From assembly GCA_020072645.1 (NCBI GenBank), contig JAIQGK010000006.1, positions 248,001 to 312,000 of the forward strand: a DNA stretch of 64,000 bases, written 5' to 3'. The notes below the pieces were generated by a model that did not search any database, was not told where the DNA came from, and saw only the letters and a program-made list of their open reading frames with translations. How positions within the stretch are numbered: the first letter of the stretch is position 1; each line of letters opens with the position of its first letter. Below are positions 43,808 to 52,443 of this stretch, piece after piece. The translations under genes were made by a program, and so were the position numbers. The stretch is from Terriglobia bacterium. GTDB lineage: Bacteria > Acidobacteriota > Terriglobia > Terriglobales > Acidobacteriaceae.

Positions 43808-45820
43808 CTAAATCCTGCGCGCCAGCACCACTGTAATGTCATCCGGTTGCTCGGTTGAGCCAATCCAATCCTGGACTGCGGAGATTACATGTTCAGTGAT
43901 TCTGTCCAGCGGCTGGTGACGATTGGCGGCAACGGTTTCAATCAGGCGGTCTTCTCCAAATTCGCCGAACTCATTTTCCGGTTCCGTAATGCCGTCACTA
44001 AACGCAATAAAAATATCGCCCGGATACAGTTCCACGGTCTCTTCCGCATAGTCGCAGTCGGGAAACAACCCAACGACAGTTCCACCGGTTTCCAGGCGAC
44101 GCACGGTTCCATCGGCTCCCAGGACGATCGGAGGCAAATGTCCGGCATTGGCATACGTCAACCGATGTTTCTCGTCGTCGTAGAAGCCGAGGAACAGCGT
44201 GGCATATTTTTCCGGCTGCGTGCTTTGGAACAAGTGCCGGTTTAAAAGCCAGAGCATCTGCGCTGGGGAAGGCGGCGCCATTCGCGCCTCAAATGCTGCA
44301 ACCCTGCTGTTGGTGCCATAAGCCGCGGCCATGCCCACGGAAACAAGCTGTTCCTGCTCATACGCCCTCACGGCGGAATGGATGGTGGCCATTAATAGCG
44401 CTGCGGATATGCCTTTGCCGCTGATATCGCCCACTGCAACCATCACCTGCTCCGGCCCATAGGAAAGAAAATCGTAATAGTCGCCGCTTACAATACGCGC
44501 CGGACGGCAGATGCCATGCAGTTGAAGCGTGCTGGTCCCAACATTTTCTCGCGGAAAGAGCTGTGCCTGTACTTCATGCGCGATTTCCAGCTCGCTTTGC
44601 AGCCGCTCTTTTTCCTTTTGCTCAGCGATCAGCTTTTGCAGATTGTCAGTCATCGAATTGAATGAAACCTGCAGCGCAGCCAATTGGTCTTTTGCCCGCA
44701 CGTCAATGCGATGACTGAAATCGCCGCGGTTGATGAACTGTGTGGCGCGGTAGAGATTCGCCACCGAATAGGTAATTTTTCTGGTCAGGCCAATGCCGAT
44801 CAACAACGCAACAAGCACCACAACGGCGAACGCAATCGCCAGCCCGATCAGGGCAATTACGATTACCGTGCTCCCAATGCCCATGGACGCCGTGATATAG
44901 GAATAGACAGTGGAAAACCTTGTGGTACCTCCCAGGAATCGTGTTCCCAAAGAGCCGTTTTCCCAATCGATTACTTGAATTTGTCCGCCAAAATCAACTT
45001 CGGGGTCCAGCGTGTTTATAGGGGCGGGCACACTGCCGGCGCTGATTCGGCCCGAAGCCGCTACGGCGCCTTGTGTGTTGGGGCCACTGGCCTCGAGCAA
45101 TTTCTCATCGCTATAGAGCGTGAGTGATCCGACCTTGCTGGCAATCCGGGCCAGAAATTTTCGATCAAGCTGAACGCTTGAAATCACCATCGCATTGCCG
45201 CTTGGATCCTGGTGAGAGTTCACGGCGCGTAGGTAAATGTGTCCTTTTTCGTTTACCAGCCCGGTAAAGCCATCTTTAACCCAGCCGGGGACAGATGACG
45301 TAGGCAGAATGGCGATTGAACGTCCGGGAAATGACGTGTCTCTTGCGGTGATCTTTTCCGGGTTGCTGCTGTGCCGCGTGATTTCCTCTTCCGCCGCTGC
45401 ATTGGCGGCGCTCAGGCGGTTCGCTTCCACTTTGATTTCAGAAATCGCGCTGAACACGGCCAGGTCGCCCAGTACCAGATATCCGGACAGAAGAGCAATG
45501 GCCACGGCAAGCGTCACCGGCACGCCGCCGATAAACAGATAGGTAACGATCAGGCGATTTCGTACGCTCCACATTACATGGTCGCGCAGCCAGCGCAGGC
45601 CCAGCCACAGTAACAGCATTGAGACTGTCCAGCCCAGAAAGGTCGTCCAGCCGCCCAGGGCGTCAGCGGCGCTCCGTGCATTGGCCACTTTGAGCAGCCA
45701 TTTCAATAAGAGCAGTAGCGCTGTCATCCCTGCCAGATAAAGAGTTGCCAGTGCCAGGCGAGTGCGCGGCATCAAGCCCGCTGAGGCCAGCTTGCGCGTG
45801 ATTTGGGACCAGACAGCCAA
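43808..45820 (-). CDS. Membrane SpoIIE/RsbU-type PP2C phosphatase with HAMP
   Basis: 670 residues from a TTG at 45820 that has a GGTGAAG-like site; an ATG at 45772 is an alternative. Four to five membrane helices, a large extracytoplasmic region (about 125-310), HAMP (about 350-405), then SpoIIE-type phosphatase from about 420: ELEIAHEVQAQLFP, SGDYYDFLSYG and VAVGDISGKGISAALLM with the metal-binding aspartates. Family members dephosphorylate anti-sigma-factor antagonists and so control stress sigma factors. No anti-sigma partner is adjacent, so the target is unlinked. Confidence 0.9.
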   Translation of the reverse strand: MAVWSQITRKLASAGLMPRTRLALATLYLAGMTALLLLLKWLLKVANARSAADALGGWTTFLGWTVSMLLLWLGLRWLRDHVMWSVRNRLIVTYLFIGGVPVTLAVAIALLSGYLVLGDLAVFSAISEIKVEANRLSAANAAAEEEITRHSSNPEKITARDTSFPGRSIAILPTSSVPGWVKDGFTGLVNEKGHIYLRAVNSHQDPSGNAMVISSVQLDRKFLARIASKVGSLTLYSDEKLLEASGPNTQGAVAASGRISAGSVPAPINTLDPEVDFGGQIQVIDWENGSLGTRFLGGTTRFSTVYSYITASMGIGSTVIVIALIGLAIAFAVVVLVALLIGIGLTRKITYSVANLYRATQFINRGDFSHRIDVRAKDQLAALQVSFNSMTDNLQKLIAEQKEKERLQSELEIAHEVQAQLFPRENVGTSTLQLHGICRPARIVSGDYYDFLSYGPEQVMVAVGDISGKGISAALLMATIHSAVRAYEQEQLVSVGMAAAYGTNSRVAAFEARMAPPSPAQMLWLLNRHLFQSTQPEKYATLFLGFYDDEKHRLTYANAGHLPPIVLGADGTVRRLETGGTVVGLFPDCDYAEETVELYPGDIFIAFSDGITEPENEFGEFGEDRLIETVAANRHQPLDRITEHVISAVQDWIGSTEQPDDITVVLARRI

Positions 45821-45879
45821 TCTTCACCGATTATATCGGTGAGCGCGGCCCCACGGGGAAATCACTGGAAAGATGGATA

Positions 45880-46485
45880 CTAAAGGCGTTCCAGCAAGGC
45901 GTCACGGAATTGCAGGCCGTGCGTCAGGCTCAGGCTGCTGGCGGCCGTCCTGAGGCGCTGGTAGCAGCCAAGCGCGTCAATGCCAAAAAGGTGTCGCATG
46001 GAAGGCAGACTGGGGGAGGGAAGCAGAAGGCTAAAGGGCGAAGGCAGCACCAGCCATAACTTCAGCTTGACCAGCGCCAAAAAGGAATATAACCGGAACT
46101 CCGTAGCCGCCTGAACCAGTTCCTGCGCCATTAACTGCCGCTGGCGGACTGCTTCGGCATCGTTTCCGGCCTCGGCAGTCTCCATGTTGCCCCATTCAAT
46201 CAGCACCAGGGCGTTGTGCGACATGCGCAGCAAATACTCGCGCAGCAAATGGATCCGCCGGCGCTGCCAATCCTTGAATTCCTGTGGTGACATGCGTATC
46301 CGGAAATTGGTTTCCTGCGCGGGATCCAGCAATGACTCAAGTTCTTCATGCTCCGCAGGCCGCAGAAAAGGGGTCACGTCTTCAATGGTGCGTTTGGGAA
46401 ACTTGCCGCGATACTGGACGGCGGTATAAATGGCAACTATCAGCAGTATGCCGACCAGGAATATCGTGATGATATCGAACATCAT
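45880..46485 (-). CDS. Unknown single-pass membrane protein
   Basis: 201 residues, not recognised. One N-terminal membrane helix (MFDIITIFLVGILLIVAIYTAV), then a charged region with FKDWQRRRIHLLREYLLRMS, and a hydrophobic stretch near residue 140 (YSFLALVKLKLWLVLPSPFSLLLP). The start overlaps the stop of the next gene upstream by four bases (ATGA), so both are one unit. The pair has no paralogue in the window. Confidence 0.65.
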   Translation of the reverse strand: MMFDIITIFLVGILLIVAIYTAVQYRGKFPKRTIEDVTPFLRPAEHEELESLLDPAQETNFRIRMSPQEFKDWQRRRIHLLREYLLRMSHNALVLIEWGNMETAEAGNDAEAVRQRQLMAQELVQAATEFRLYSFLALVKLKLWLVLPSPFSLLLPSPSLPSMRHLFGIDALGCYQRLRTAASSLSLTHGLQFRDALLERL

Positions 46486-47237
46486 CGTCCCAGAATGCCT
46501 TTCACCGTCTTGGTATGCCTCTTAATTTCTGTGATCATCTGCTCCGGCGTAAGCGTCGCGGCCCATGCCGCTTCCGGCCGTACGGGCTCCGCCTTTAAGA
46601 ATGTGGCCAGCCAAATGGCCACCCCAATAATGTACGCGATAGGAGGTGCAATTCTGACAACCGGGTCAAATTTCGTTCCAAATTCGGAACGAAGCAGGAA
46701 GGCCACCAGGAACCCGGCGGCATTGACCCCATAGCCAAAAACAATCCCTGCGGCATGCTGCCCCCAGCGCAGGTGGAACAACCTGACCAGAACAATAAAT
46801 AGGGAAAATATGCCAAATTGCAGCAATCCCACCGCAATTTCCAGGCCAATGATGGTTGTAGTGAACAAACTGAAGGCTGGGCGTGGAACTAAAAAAATGC
46901 GTAGAACCGCCACACTGAGCATTACGATGCCAATTCCCGGGAAAAGCCACCGGAACCATTTCATGCCCAAAAAATTCCGAAATACCGAACGCAGCGCTTC
47001 ATTGAGGGCCAAGAAAGCAAGAAAAACTCCCAATGCATCGCTTGGCCAAAACACAAAAGCGTAGTAGCGGATGTTATTACTTACGATCAACAGGACAATC
47101 GTTGCGATTACGGACAAACTAATACCGGAAAAAAAGAACGGGAATTGCCGATAAACGCGCCGCACAATCAACAGCAGGCACAGGACTGCTGCCAGCCCAG
47201 TGCCCACTATGGTCAAAACTAGTTCGCTATTTTTCAC
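46482..47237 (-). CDS. Unknown seven-helix membrane protein
   Basis: 251 residues, not recognised. About seven hydrophobic helices, with charged loops (RRVYRQFP, RPAFSLF) and a short cytoplasmic C-terminal tail (TPEQMITEIKRHTKTVKGILGR). Translation is coupled to the downstream single-pass protein (4-base overlap), suggesting a membrane complex. Could be a channel or a sensor; no catalytic motif is visible. Confidence 0.65.
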   Translation of the reverse strand: MKNSELVLTIVGTGLAAVLCLLLIVRRVYRQFPFFFSGISLSVIATIVLLIVSNNIRYYAFVFWPSDALGVFLAFLALNEALRSVFRNFLGMKWFRWLFPGIGIVMLSVAVLRIFLVPRPAFSLFTTTIIGLEIAVGLLQFGIFSLFIVLVRLFHLRWGQHAAGIVFGYGVNAAGFLVAFLLRSEFGTKFDPVVRIAPPIAYIIGVAIWLATFLKAEPVRPEAAWAATLTPEQMITEIKRHTKTVKGILGR

Positions 47238-47282
47238 AAGAGCGTCGGCAAGCTTAAACTAGCCACACGGCAACCGCAAATC

Positions 47283-47408
47283 TTAATTACTATGCAACGG
47301 CGGCAGCGGTGGAGTTGGCGCGGGGAGCGTGGCCGCGTGAGCTTGTATCGCGCTCACTGTTACCAATAAAACCATTGCTAGCATCGTACGAATCATGCTT
47401 TTTCGCAT
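47283..47408 (-). CDS. 41-residue secreted Pro-rich peptide
   Basis: ATG at 47408 with AAAGGAG seven bases upstream, TAA at 47283. A clear signal peptide (MRKSMIRTMLAMVLLVTVSA, probable cleavage after QAHA) leaves a mature peptide of about 15 residues, ATLPAPTPPLPPLHSN, that is almost half proline. No family is recognised. A diverged, broken copy lies 195 bp upstream on the same strand. Possible roles are a secreted peptide, a chaperone-like leader or a small lipoprotein-like factor; no evidence decides. Confidence 0.6.
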   Translation of the reverse strand: MRKSMIRTMLAMVLLVTVSAIQAHAATLPAPTPPLPPLHSN

Positions 47409-47483
47409 ATTTTTCTCCTTTAGAGTAGGCGGTCATTCGAGCGCGCAACGACCGTAAAGTTATTTCGGGGCCTCAACTGCAAA

Positions 47484-47645
47484 TCTATCTTTGCCGGCAG
47501 TAGCAGAGGAACAGGCGGAGAGAGTTCTCGCGCGAGCTTGCATCGCGCTCCCTATAACCATTCAAGATCATTGCCGGCCACGTGCGAATCAAACTCCCGC
47601 AATACCTCCCTCTTTAGTGCACGCAGTCGTCAAAACGCAACAACT
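47484..47645 (-). pseudogene. Decayed tandem copy of the Pro-rich peptide gene
   Basis: The 47484-47645 stretch aligns base for base with 47283-47450, including the ribosome site region (AGAGGGAGGT), start, signal-peptide codons and flanking DNA. Its ATG is changed to ATTG, indels break the frame and a TAG interrupts the signal peptide, so it is not translatable. Period about 195 bp; a recent-enough tandem duplication. Confidence 0.6.
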
Positions 47646-47796
47646 GCATGTTTGTTTTTGGGCCCGTGGAAACCAGCGCAGGGGAAAGGGCAAACGCCCA
47701 GGGGAGGGAATCCAGGTACTGCGAGAATTCTATCGCCACCAGAAGTGATTCGCGCAGTCTGGACGCGAGAATTTAACAAAAACCAAAAGTCGAAAG

Positions 47797-48747
47797 TTAC
47801 GAATACTCAACACTGCTCTGATCTCCATCGTTGGCCGCCGTCTCAGCGGCTTCAGGTGTGAAATCAGATGACAAATGTGCACCCGCCAGCAACATTAAGC
47901 CGGAGATGAAGGCCCAGAACATCAGGGCCACTGAGATGGAAAATGCCTGTCCGTAAACCTCCTGAAAATCCAGCCAGGGAAGGGCCTTGATGTATAGAAC
48001 TTTTCCTACTTCCCACAGCACGCCCATGGCGACCGCCGCCGGAAGTACGCTTCTGGCCTTGATTTTGCCGTTGGGCAGCAGCCAGTAAATAAGGAAGAAG
48101 ATGGCAATGCTGGCCAGCGTGGCGCAGACCTTGAGCGCCACAAACGTGGCGGCCCGGAAAAGAATGTTTTCATTGCCCCGCATCATGAAAGTCAATGCCA
48201 GCTCATTCCCCGCCGCCATCCCGATTGAAATAAGCGCCAATATGCCGCAGGCGAAAGCCAGCGCCAGTGAAATGATCTGGTTTCCCAGGTAAGAACGGTT
48301 TTTGGCAAAGCCCCATATCCGATTGAAAGCCACTTCCAGCGGCACAAAAACACCGGTGGAGGTAATGAGCAAAATCACGACCGAGGCCATCTTGACGCGT
48401 TGACGCGCCTTTACCAGCGACTGAAGGTTGCGGATTACGAAATCCTGGCCGGCAGGCAGATGGTCCCGCAATAAATCCACCACCACGTTGTACATGGTTG
48501 CTGAGTGGAAGACATTTCGAATCAGCCACATAAGCAGAACCATGAAAGGAAAAAATGAGAGAATCGCATTTGCCGCCACGGAGAAAGCGTAGGTATGTGC
48601 TTCAGTCCGCGTCAGGTATTGCATGGTAGGCCAGCCGCGATGCATCAGCATGTGCTTCCATGGACGCAACAATAGCCGGGAAGCGGGCGATTCCGGAGCC
48701 GCAATCGGCACGGCGTCAACGGCTGGCGAAACTGAACCTGATGTCAT
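47797..48747 (-). CDS. YihY/BrkB-family membrane protein
   Basis: 316 residues from the ATG at 48747 (MTSGSVSPAVDA). YihY/BrkB/UPF0761 pattern: a conserved amphipathic segment (AHTYAFSVAANAILSFFPFMVLL), DFVIRNLQSL, and TSTGVFVPLEVAFNRIWGF, with about six helices and GKVLYIKALPWLDFQEVYG near the C-terminus. Formerly called ribonuclease BN by mistake; now seen as a transporter-like membrane protein of unknown function. The gene starts leftward, so its promoter shares the region with the cold-shock gene's leader. Confidence 0.9.
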   Translation of the reverse strand: MTSGSVSPAVDAVPIAAPESPASRLLLRPWKHMLMHRGWPTMQYLTRTEAHTYAFSVAANAILSFFPFMVLLMWLIRNVFHSATMYNVVVDLLRDHLPAGQDFVIRNLQSLVKARQRVKMASVVILLITSTGVFVPLEVAFNRIWGFAKNRSYLGNQIISLALAFACGILALISIGMAAGNELALTFMMRGNENILFRAATFVALKVCATLASIAIFFLIYWLLPNGKIKARSVLPAAVAMGVLWEVGKVLYIKALPWLDFQEVYGQAFSISVALMFWAFISGLMLLAGAHLSSDFTPEAAETAANDGDQSSVEYS

Positions 48748-49138
48748 GGAGAGCCTGCGAAAATCGTAACAGAAAAGCGCTTCCTTCCAACTTTTATAAG
48801 TACCATTTTGGGACAAACGAAAGTATCGCAAAACAAGTTCCCTTTGGCGTTACCTCGCTATGCAAACAAAGTGCTTTACAAGAACCGGAGTTCCTGAATA
48901 TTATGCTCTGCTCCCGGCGACTTGTCCCGCAGGGCGCACTCTGGTTGATGTTTTTGTACAGCAGTTTGAACTCGCCGAACGATCCGGTTGCTGGAGTCGC
49001 CTTCGGGCCTTCCGGCACGGCAGCCATCGGTTGCGGAAAAGAGCCATCTGGCGGCAAAGCAACAACCTTTTTTCTCCACCTTCGCGGTTGCAAAGGCGGA
49101 GATTCCAATCTGATGCTGAGGCGAAAGGAGTTGCATTT
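48748..49138 (+). other. Divergent promoter region and probable cold-shock leader
   Basis: 391 bp between the YihY-family start and the cold-shock gene. It contains no convincing gene; frames passing through are continuations from the cold-shock frame. Cold-shock mRNAs often have long structured leaders, and GC-rich hairpin-forming stretches (for example around 48975-49030) fit this. No specific RNA motif is identified. Confidence 0.45.
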
Positions 49139-49354
49139 GTGAAAGAGAAGGGAACTGTGAAGTGGTTCAACGGAGCCAAAGGCTATGGCTTCATTCAACG
49201 CTCTACCGGGGAAGACGTTTTCGTCCACTTTTCCGCTATTCAGGAAAATGGCTACAGGACGCTGAACGAGGGCGAAACCGTGGAATATGAGCTCATGAAA
49301 GGGCCCAAGGGCTTTCTGGCCGCCAATGTACTGCGCGGCGGCGCGGCGAACTAG
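49139..49354 (+). CDS. Cold-shock domain protein
   Basis: 71 residues, single OB-fold. GTG start at 49139 with AAGGAG eight bases upstream; longer frames starting upstream are not needed. RNA-binding motifs RNP1 (KGYGFIQ) and RNP2 (DVFVHFSAI) are intact, and [14 protein letters not shown] is the classic N-terminus. Binds single-stranded RNA/DNA as an RNA chaperone. A terminator follows 25 bp after the stop. Confidence 0.96.
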   Translation: MKEKGTVKWFNGAKGYGFIQRSTGEDVFVHFSAIQENGYRTLNEGETVEYELMKGPKGFLAANVLRGGAAN

Positions 49355-49378
49355 CAAAAGCAACTGAGCGATCGAGGT

Positions 49379-49409
49379 TTCCCCTTGTGCGGGCAAGGGG
49401 ATTTTCTTT
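49379..49409 (+). terminator. Terminator after the cold-shock gene
   Basis: CCCCTT, 7-nt loop, AAGGGG, followed by ATTTTCTTT. It ends the cold-shock transcript. Confidence 0.8.
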
Positions 49410-49798
49410 GCGCCCTGCTCTTCTCCCATCGCCAGTGGCGACGCAAAAAACGAGGCTGGACGATTCAACATCGTCCAACCTCAAATCCAAGCAAGGCCTT
49501 GCCTGATAGTCCTGGCCGCGCGGCCAGGAAACCTGCCGGAACAGAAGCTTTCAGTTTTAGCGGGACTGAAGGCTTCAGCTTCCGGGCGATTCATGGCGGG
49601 AGTGGCTCAGAGAAGCAAGGTTCCAGGGCCTGCTTCTCTTTTGGGGACCCGCAAAACAAGATTTCAGCAAACTCGACGTCAAGAAAAACCATTGTTGCCG
49701 CCGAACTCGCTTACAAATTCATTCTGATTTATTTGGATTAGAAGGTTATCAAGGCCACATTAAACTTCTTCATTTCACTCGTGTGAGTTTGCGGCCCG
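49410..49798. other. Noncoding region with three hairpins
   Basis: No coding frame is convincing. It holds three hairpins: 49452-49482 (arms GAGGCTGGACGAT and ATCGTCCAACCTC), a perfect 18-nt palindrome CCTGGCCGCGCGGCCAGG at 49511-49528, and 49609-49643 (AGAGAAGCA/TGCTTCTCT followed by TTTTGGGG). A small RNA or protein-binding region is possible but not shown. Confidence 0.45.
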
Positions 49799-49833
49799 CA
49801 AAAAAATCCCCCGGAAGTTTTATTCCGAGGGGC
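49799..49833 (-). terminator. Terminator after the STN-domain gene
   Basis: On the minus strand CCCCTCGGAA, loop, TTCCGGGGG, then ATTTTTTTG. It lies 21 bp after the STN-domain gene stop. Confidence 0.8.
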
Positions 49834-49853
49834 GTGAGATTTTTTGTCTGGAA

Positions 49854-50834
49854 CTAGTTCAGCGGTGGATTGTCTGCATTATTCGGCTGGGTTTCTGGTT
49901 GAGCTTGCGGCTCAGGCTGTGGTGGCGGTTCTACCCGGTTCGCTTCATTCTCACGGTCTTTCCGTTGCTGCTCTATTTCAGCCAGTCTTTTTTCTTCACG
50001 GGCTTTTTGCCAGTTCGCCATCAATTGTTCCTGCGTCAGTGGCGTTAGCGGCTTGGCCACTCCAGCCACTGGCGGAACATTTTCGTTGAGCTTGAATTCG
50101 GTCTCTGCTGGAGCTTGCGCCGGCGGAGGCTGGAATGGCCGGCTGGCGGCAAATTCAGTACGGCCAAACGAATGCCGCGTGCGGACCAGGATGCGTTGCA
50201 GGCCACCGTCAGCAGCCCCGGAGCCCATGATGATGTAGTCGATTTTGGGACTATCCAGCAATGCGCTCATCACGTCCTGGACTGCGCTAGGCCCAATCTG
50301 GGCGACTACGGGTTCATTTTGCAGTTCCGGAGCTAAATCTATGCTCGCGCCCGTCTTGGCGGAGATAAGATTCAAGACCATTCCCAGCGGGGCATTCTGA
50401 GAAGTTACACTCAGTTTTCCTTGCGCGTAATGAACTGTTGCAGTCGCTTCGGGTGTTGGTGCAGGGGCCATTGTTGCCGGCGCTGCAACAGGCGCAGGAG
50501 CAAAATTTGCAGCCACAGGCGCGACCGCTGGATATGCTGTTGGTGCTGCCTGGATCGCCGCTGCGGGCCGCGCTACCGGCGGCGCAGGCGCGGGCTGGAT
50601 ATGGACTGGAGCGATATTTGGATTTGTATTCGGCCGCGGAAAGTTCTGAGGAGCCACCATCTGGCGCGCTGCCGGAACCACTGGCGCTGACGTGTTCCCA
50701 TCTTGCCCGGTTGGTGCGGGCACCGCGCTGGTAGCCGGACTTGGCTTGCGCTCCAAACGTCCGCCAGACCTTTGGGCAACCGCAACTAAAGACGCCATCG
50801 CCAGGAGAAGAGCCGCAGTGTTCGCGATCCTCAT
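49854..50834 (-). CDS. Secreted Ala/Pro-rich protein with STN-like domain
   Basis: 326 residues from the ATG at 50834 (MRIANTAALLLAMASLVAVAQ signal peptide), with an AAGGTAGG-type site; an upstream extension to 50975 lacks support. A long Ala/Pro-rich linker (about 25-140) leads to an STN/secretin-N-like domain (about 145-230: GKLSVTSQNAPLGMVLNLISAKTG, then VQDVMSALLDSPKIDYIIM), a Gln-rich coiled coil (WQKAREEKRLAEIEQQRKD) and a Pro/Gln tail. STN domains sit at the periplasmic face of secretins and TonB receptors; here no barrel follows. Downstream of a two-component pair; perhaps part of its operon. Confidence 0.75.
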   Translation of the reverse strand: MRIANTAALLLAMASLVAVAQRSGGRLERKPSPATSAVPAPTGQDGNTSAPVVPAARQMVAPQNFPRPNTNPNIAPVHIQPAPAPPVARPAAAIQAAPTAYPAVAPVAANFAPAPVAAPATMAPAPTPEATATVHYAQGKLSVTSQNAPLGMVLNLISAKTGASIDLAPELQNEPVVAQIGPSAVQDVMSALLDSPKIDYIIMGSGAADGGLQRILVRTRHSFGRTEFAASRPFQPPPAQAPAETEFKLNENVPPVAGVAKPLTPLTQEQLMANWQKAREEKRLAEIEQQRKDRENEANRVEPPPQPEPQAQPETQPNNADNPPLN

Positions 50835-50982
50835 ACAAAAACCTACCTTAAGAACCCGGATTCCTACTCTTGCATTGTGCCGCTTTGGCGCCCGCTTGAC
50901 CATTGAAAAAACATTAAATTTTCCAATCCAGCCGTTTTTTATCGCCTGCAATTGAATAGGGCTGCCGCAAATCAAGCGCAGA

Positions 50983-52443
50983 TTAATTGATGGGAGCGTC
51001 GCGCTGTACGCTGGGCGTCAAGCTCTCACCCAGTGAGGAAGCATTCAGCAGTGGCAGCGATACTCGAAAGCATGATCCTTTACCCGATGAGCTAGACACT
51101 TCAATGTGTCCGCCATGAGCTTCCGCGATGCTGCGGGCGAAATGAAGTCCCAAGCCGGTGCCGGGAACGTGGGATTTTCGCGCTGAACTGGAACGGTAAC
51201 CACGCTCGAAGATATGTACCTGCTCATCGGGCGCAACGCCGCTTCCGGTATCGCTGATCGAAATAATGGCAACGTCGTTATGAACGGACAAAACCACGTC
51301 AACGCTTCCGCCGCGATGGTTGAACTTGATTGCATTATCCAGAAGATTGAGCAACAGCCGCCAGATCTGGCCCGCATCGAATGCGCCGATCACGTTCTGC
51401 TGCACTGTCCCAGAAATCTGGATTCCACGCTCTCCCGCCTGTCCGCGCATGCCATCAACCGCTGTCTGGACCAGTTCGGAGAGGTCTTCCTTTTCCCGAT
51501 TCAGCTTGATTTGCTCGCTTTCCGATTGGGCCAGTTCCATCAGGTCTGAAACCGTCCGCGCCAGCAGTTCCACATGCTCAAGCTGCTTGGAAAGCGTGTC
51601 GCGGTAATTCGTTTCATTGTTGCCGAGCCGAAGCGCCTGTTCCGTTTCCGATCGCAAAACGGTAAGCGGCTGCCGGATTTCATGGGAAAGAGTCCGCAGA
51701 AATTCCGTCATCCGCTGGAATGAGCTTTGCAGCCGCGCAATCATGGCATTGAGAGAGGTGCTGAGCTCATCAACCTCGTCACCAGTGCCAGTTACCGGAA
51801 GCCGGGTGCTCAAATCGAAAGCGGTGATCTGTTTTGCCGCGGCTGCCGCCTGTTCCAGGCGGCGCATGGAATAAGACGTCATGATCAATGCATTCACGGC
51901 ATGCGCCAGAATGATGAAGGGAATCAGGGCAAACAGAAACATGCGGAGACGCCAGCAATCTTCATCCGTCTGATCTAAAGACGTGCCTACTCTCAAAAGA
52001 TAATGCCGCCCCGCCAGGCCCAGAACCGGGACATCGAGAATGCGTATGTGCGTGTTGCCCGCCGTGATGCTTTGCCATACGGAATGATCGGATGAAGGTT
52101 CCGCTGAAGAAACCGGAAGATGCAGGGCCGCCATTGCATGAGAAATGTCGAGCGTATGGCCTTCGTCGTCCAGCAGCTCGTAATACCGCATGGAACGCTC
52201 AAATTGGGCGCGTACTTCCGGATCAGCTTCTGCGTTGAGCCACTTTACGCTGCCGGCGCGAATCTGTAGCATGCTGCGGACGGAAATAGCGCGGTCCTGC
52301 AGTTCGTCGTCCAACTGGCCATAAATGCGGCGAGTCAGCAGAGCATAAGCGCTCCAGGCCAGTATTACGACCAGGAGCGCGAATGTTACTGTCTGTTTTA
52401 TTGCAAGCCGGGTACTGAGCCGGCGTAAAGCCACGAATTTCAT
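50983..52443 (-). CDS. Sensor histidine kinase (CusS/QseC type)
   Basis: 486 residues: membrane helices at about 20-37 and 168-190, a periplasmic loop, HAMP (about 190-245), HisKA with His254 in FLRTLSHEIRQPL, and HATPase ending in GTGLGLHFARSIAEAHGG. Its start overlaps the response-regulator stop (ATGA). Downstream gene: STN-domain protein after a 148-bp gap. The signal is unknown; metal-stress kinases of this type are common. Confidence 0.92.
   Translation of the reverse strand: MKFVALRRLSTRLAIKQTVTFALLVVILAWSAYALLTRRIYGQLDDELQDRAISVRSMLQIRAGSVKWLNAEADPEVRAQFERSMRYYELLDDEGHTLDISHAMAALHLPVSSAEPSSDHSVWQSITAGNTHIRILDVPVLGLAGRHYLLRVGTSLDQTDEDCWRLRMFLFALIPFIILAHAVNALIMTSYSMRRLEQAAAAAKQITAFDLSTRLPVTGTGDEVDELSTSLNAMIARLQSSFQRMTEFLRTLSHEIRQPLTVLRSETEQALRLGNNETNYRDTLSKQLEHVELLARTVSDLMELAQSESEQIKLNREKEDLSELVQTAVDGMRGQAGERGIQISGTVQQNVIGAFDAGQIWRLLLNLLDNAIKFNHRGGSVDVVLSVHNDVAIISISDTGSGVAPDEQVHIFERGYRSSSARKSHVPGTGLGLHFARSIAEAHGGHIEVSSSSGKGSCFRVSLPLLNASSLGESLTPSVQRDAPIN

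Noticed and set aside
47491-47748. 85-codon plus-strand frame
   Set aside because: It lies opposite the decayed peptide gene copy and is a shadow of it.
49600-49680. Possible tRNA-like stretch
   Set aside because: The hairpin order and lengths do not form a cloverleaf, and no CCA or T-loop consensus is present.
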